Below are positions 5,579 to 6,093 of a stretch of DNA of 6,093 bases, piece after piece. Below the pieces are notes generated by a model. The model had not been told where the DNA came from and did not search any database. It saw only the letters and a program-made list of their open reading frames with translations. Source of the DNA: Terrisporobacter sp. (GTDB lineage Bacteria > Bacillota_A > Clostridia > Peptostreptococcales > Peptostreptococcaceae); contig JARKUZ010000053.1 in assembly GCA_029851945.1 (NCBI GenBank), positions 1 through 6,093 on the forward strand, read 5' to 3'. Numbering within the stretch: the first letter of the stretch is position 1; each line of letters begins with the position of its first letter. The translations under genes were made by a program, and so were the position numbers.

Positions 5579-5579
5579 C

Positions 5580-5615
5580 TTTCCAATGATAAGTTTTAAA
5601 TAAAAATATTGGAAA
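5580..5615 (+). other. Hairpin after the reverse transcriptase gene
   Basis: TTTCCAAT (5580-5587) and ATTGGAAA (5608-5615) form an 8-pair stem with a 20-base AT-rich loop, starting two bases after the RT stop codon. It is followed by A-rich rather than T-rich sequence, so it is not a standard rho-independent terminator. It may protect the mRNA 3' end, or be chance. Confidence 0.3.
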
Positions 5616-5631
5616 AATAAATAAAAATAGG

Positions 5632-5660
5632 TTGTTATAAGTCGAATACTGTGCTATTAT
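5632..5660 (+). promoter_or_regulatory. Promoter of the small zinc-ribbon gene
   Basis: TTGTTA (5632-5637, 4 of 6) and TATTAT (5655-5660, 5 of 6) are exactly 17 bases apart. The start would be near 5667, giving a leader of about 110 bases with a small TAGCA-GAAA-TGCTA hairpin (5668-5681) and a loose stem-loop at 5712-5746. The small gene would then be transcribed separately from the RT. Confidence 0.45.
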
Positions 5661-5779
5661 GAGAGAGTAGCAGAAATGCTAACAAAAAAATAACCGAAAA
5701 AGTTTCATTTAGATAATTAGTTTCTCAAGTATTAGAGATTGTTATCAAATAGGAATCTTTAATTCAGGAGGAATGTATT

Positions 5780-5935
5780 ATGACAGATAAGACAATAACA
5801 TGTAGAGATTGCGGAAGCGAATTTATATTTTCAGTAGGAGAACAAGAATTCTACAAAGAAAAAGGATTTGAAAATGAGCCAACAAGATGTATATCTTGTA
5901 GAAGAGCTAAGAAGCAACAAAATAATAGAAGATAA
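5780..5935 (+). CDS. Small two-CxxC zinc-ribbon protein
   Basis: A 51-residue protein starting MTDKTITCRDCGSEF. Cys8-x2-Cys11 and Cys37-x2-Cys40 should hold one zinc ion. Between them is the conserved GEQEFYKEKGFENEP segment (20-34) of the probable zinc-binding domain family (PF13451 type), common as a stand-alone small protein in clostridia. The tail (41-51) is strongly basic, suggesting nucleic acid or ribosome contact, but the family's function is unknown. The start is secure: AGGAGG at 5766-5771 lies 8 bases before the ATG. It has its own promoter and is followed by a strong terminator, so it is a single-gene unit. It is probably a chromosomal neighbour rather than part of the defence system. 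Confidence 0.88.
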   Translation: MTDKTITCRDCGSEFIFSVGEQEFYKEKGFENEPTRCISCRRAKKQQNNRR

Positions 5936-5952
5936 TTTTGATTATTATAAGG

Positions 5953-5982
5953 GGCTGTATCAAAATAATTTTGATACTAGCC
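5953..5982 (+). other. Hairpin after the zinc-ribbon gene
   Basis: GTATCAAAA (5957-5965) and TTTTGATAC (5969-5977) form a perfect 9-pair stem with a TAA loop. GGCT (5953-5956) and AGCC (5979-5982) extend it past a one-base bulge. The GGGGCTGTATCAAAA form recalls terminal repeats of some insertion sequences, but no transposase or second end is in the window. It lacks a T-run, so it is not itself a terminator. Confidence 0.45.
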
Positions 5983-5987
5983 GATAA

Positions 5988-6021
5988 AAAAAGGAGGATT
6001 CGAATTCGAATCCTCCTTTTT
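5988..6021. terminator. Bidirectional rho-independent terminator
   Basis: A perfect 34-base palindrome: five As, GGAGGATTCG on the left arm, its complement on the right arm, then five Ts, centred on GAATTC (6002-6007). It can fold as a very stable hairpin with a run of U on either strand, so it would stop transcription from the zinc-ribbon gene and from a convergent gene to the right. Confidence 0.9.
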
Positions 6022-6051
6022 GCGCATAATATTTTTATGGTTATGAATACT

Positions 6052-6093
6052 TTAAAAAATAAAAATATCATACATATCCATCAAATAGGATTC
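6052..6093 (-). CDS. Possible 3' end of a convergent gene (partial)
   Basis: On the minus strand one frame enters at the window edge and reads 13 codons, ESYLMDMYDIFIF, to a TAA at 6054-6052. The bidirectional form of the terminator just to its left suggests that a convergent gene ends here. The fragment is too short to recognise, and the other two minus frames hit stops sooner. Confidence 0.25.
   Translation of the reverse strand, partial: ESYLMDMYDIFIF

Noticed and set aside
5953..6021. Insertion sequence end
   Set aside because: The GGGGCTGTATCAAAA start is suggestive, but there is no transposase, no matching opposite end and no target duplication in the window.

Overview
The window is very AT-rich (roughly 75-80% by eye), has purine-rich AGGAG/GGAGG-type ribosome binding sites, and encodes lysine/asparagine/isoleucine-rich proteins. 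This points to a low-GC Firmicute, most likely a Clostridium. Assignment to a species is not possible from the sequence alone.

Left part (1-3841): the end of a capsule or exopolysaccharide locus, all on the + strand. A promoter-like sequence and a long hairpin followed by seven Ts (5-123) precede a capsular glycosyltransferase of the Caps_synth type (222-1175). Next come a Wzx-type lipid-linked oligosaccharide flippase (1414-2832; a longer TTG-start reading at 1363 is rejected) and GalU, UTP-glucose-1-phosphate uridylyltransferase (2969-3841). GalU supplies UDP-glucose, the glycosyltransferase adds a sugar to the lipid-linked repeat unit, and the flippase moves the unit across the membrane.

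Middle part (3886-5578): the interesting system. A reverse transcriptase (RT) of 441 residues with a YCDD active site stands alone, with no intron maturase or endonuclease domain. About 330 bases of structured non-coding DNA precede it. Together they match the layout of a DRT2 anti-phage system, in which an RT copies a non-coding RNA by rolling-circle jumping to build a repetitive toxic gene called neo. I could trace a hidden neo gene in the sequence. A 6-base direct repeat TAAGTT (3963-3968 and 4101-4106) lies exactly 138 bases apart, which is 46 codons. One minus-strand frame has no stop from 3909 to 4163. A GGAGG ribosome binding site lies 7 bases before an ATG at 4019 in that frame. A perfect TTGACA (-35) sits at the end of the unit and a TATACT (-10) at its beginning, so they form a promoter with a 16-base spacer only after two units are joined head to tail.

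Right part (5632-6093): a promoter, a 51-residue two-CxxC zinc-ribbon protein (5780-5935), an imperfect hairpin and a perfect 34-base palindromic bidirectional terminator. The last ~70 bases may hold the 3' end of a convergent gene.
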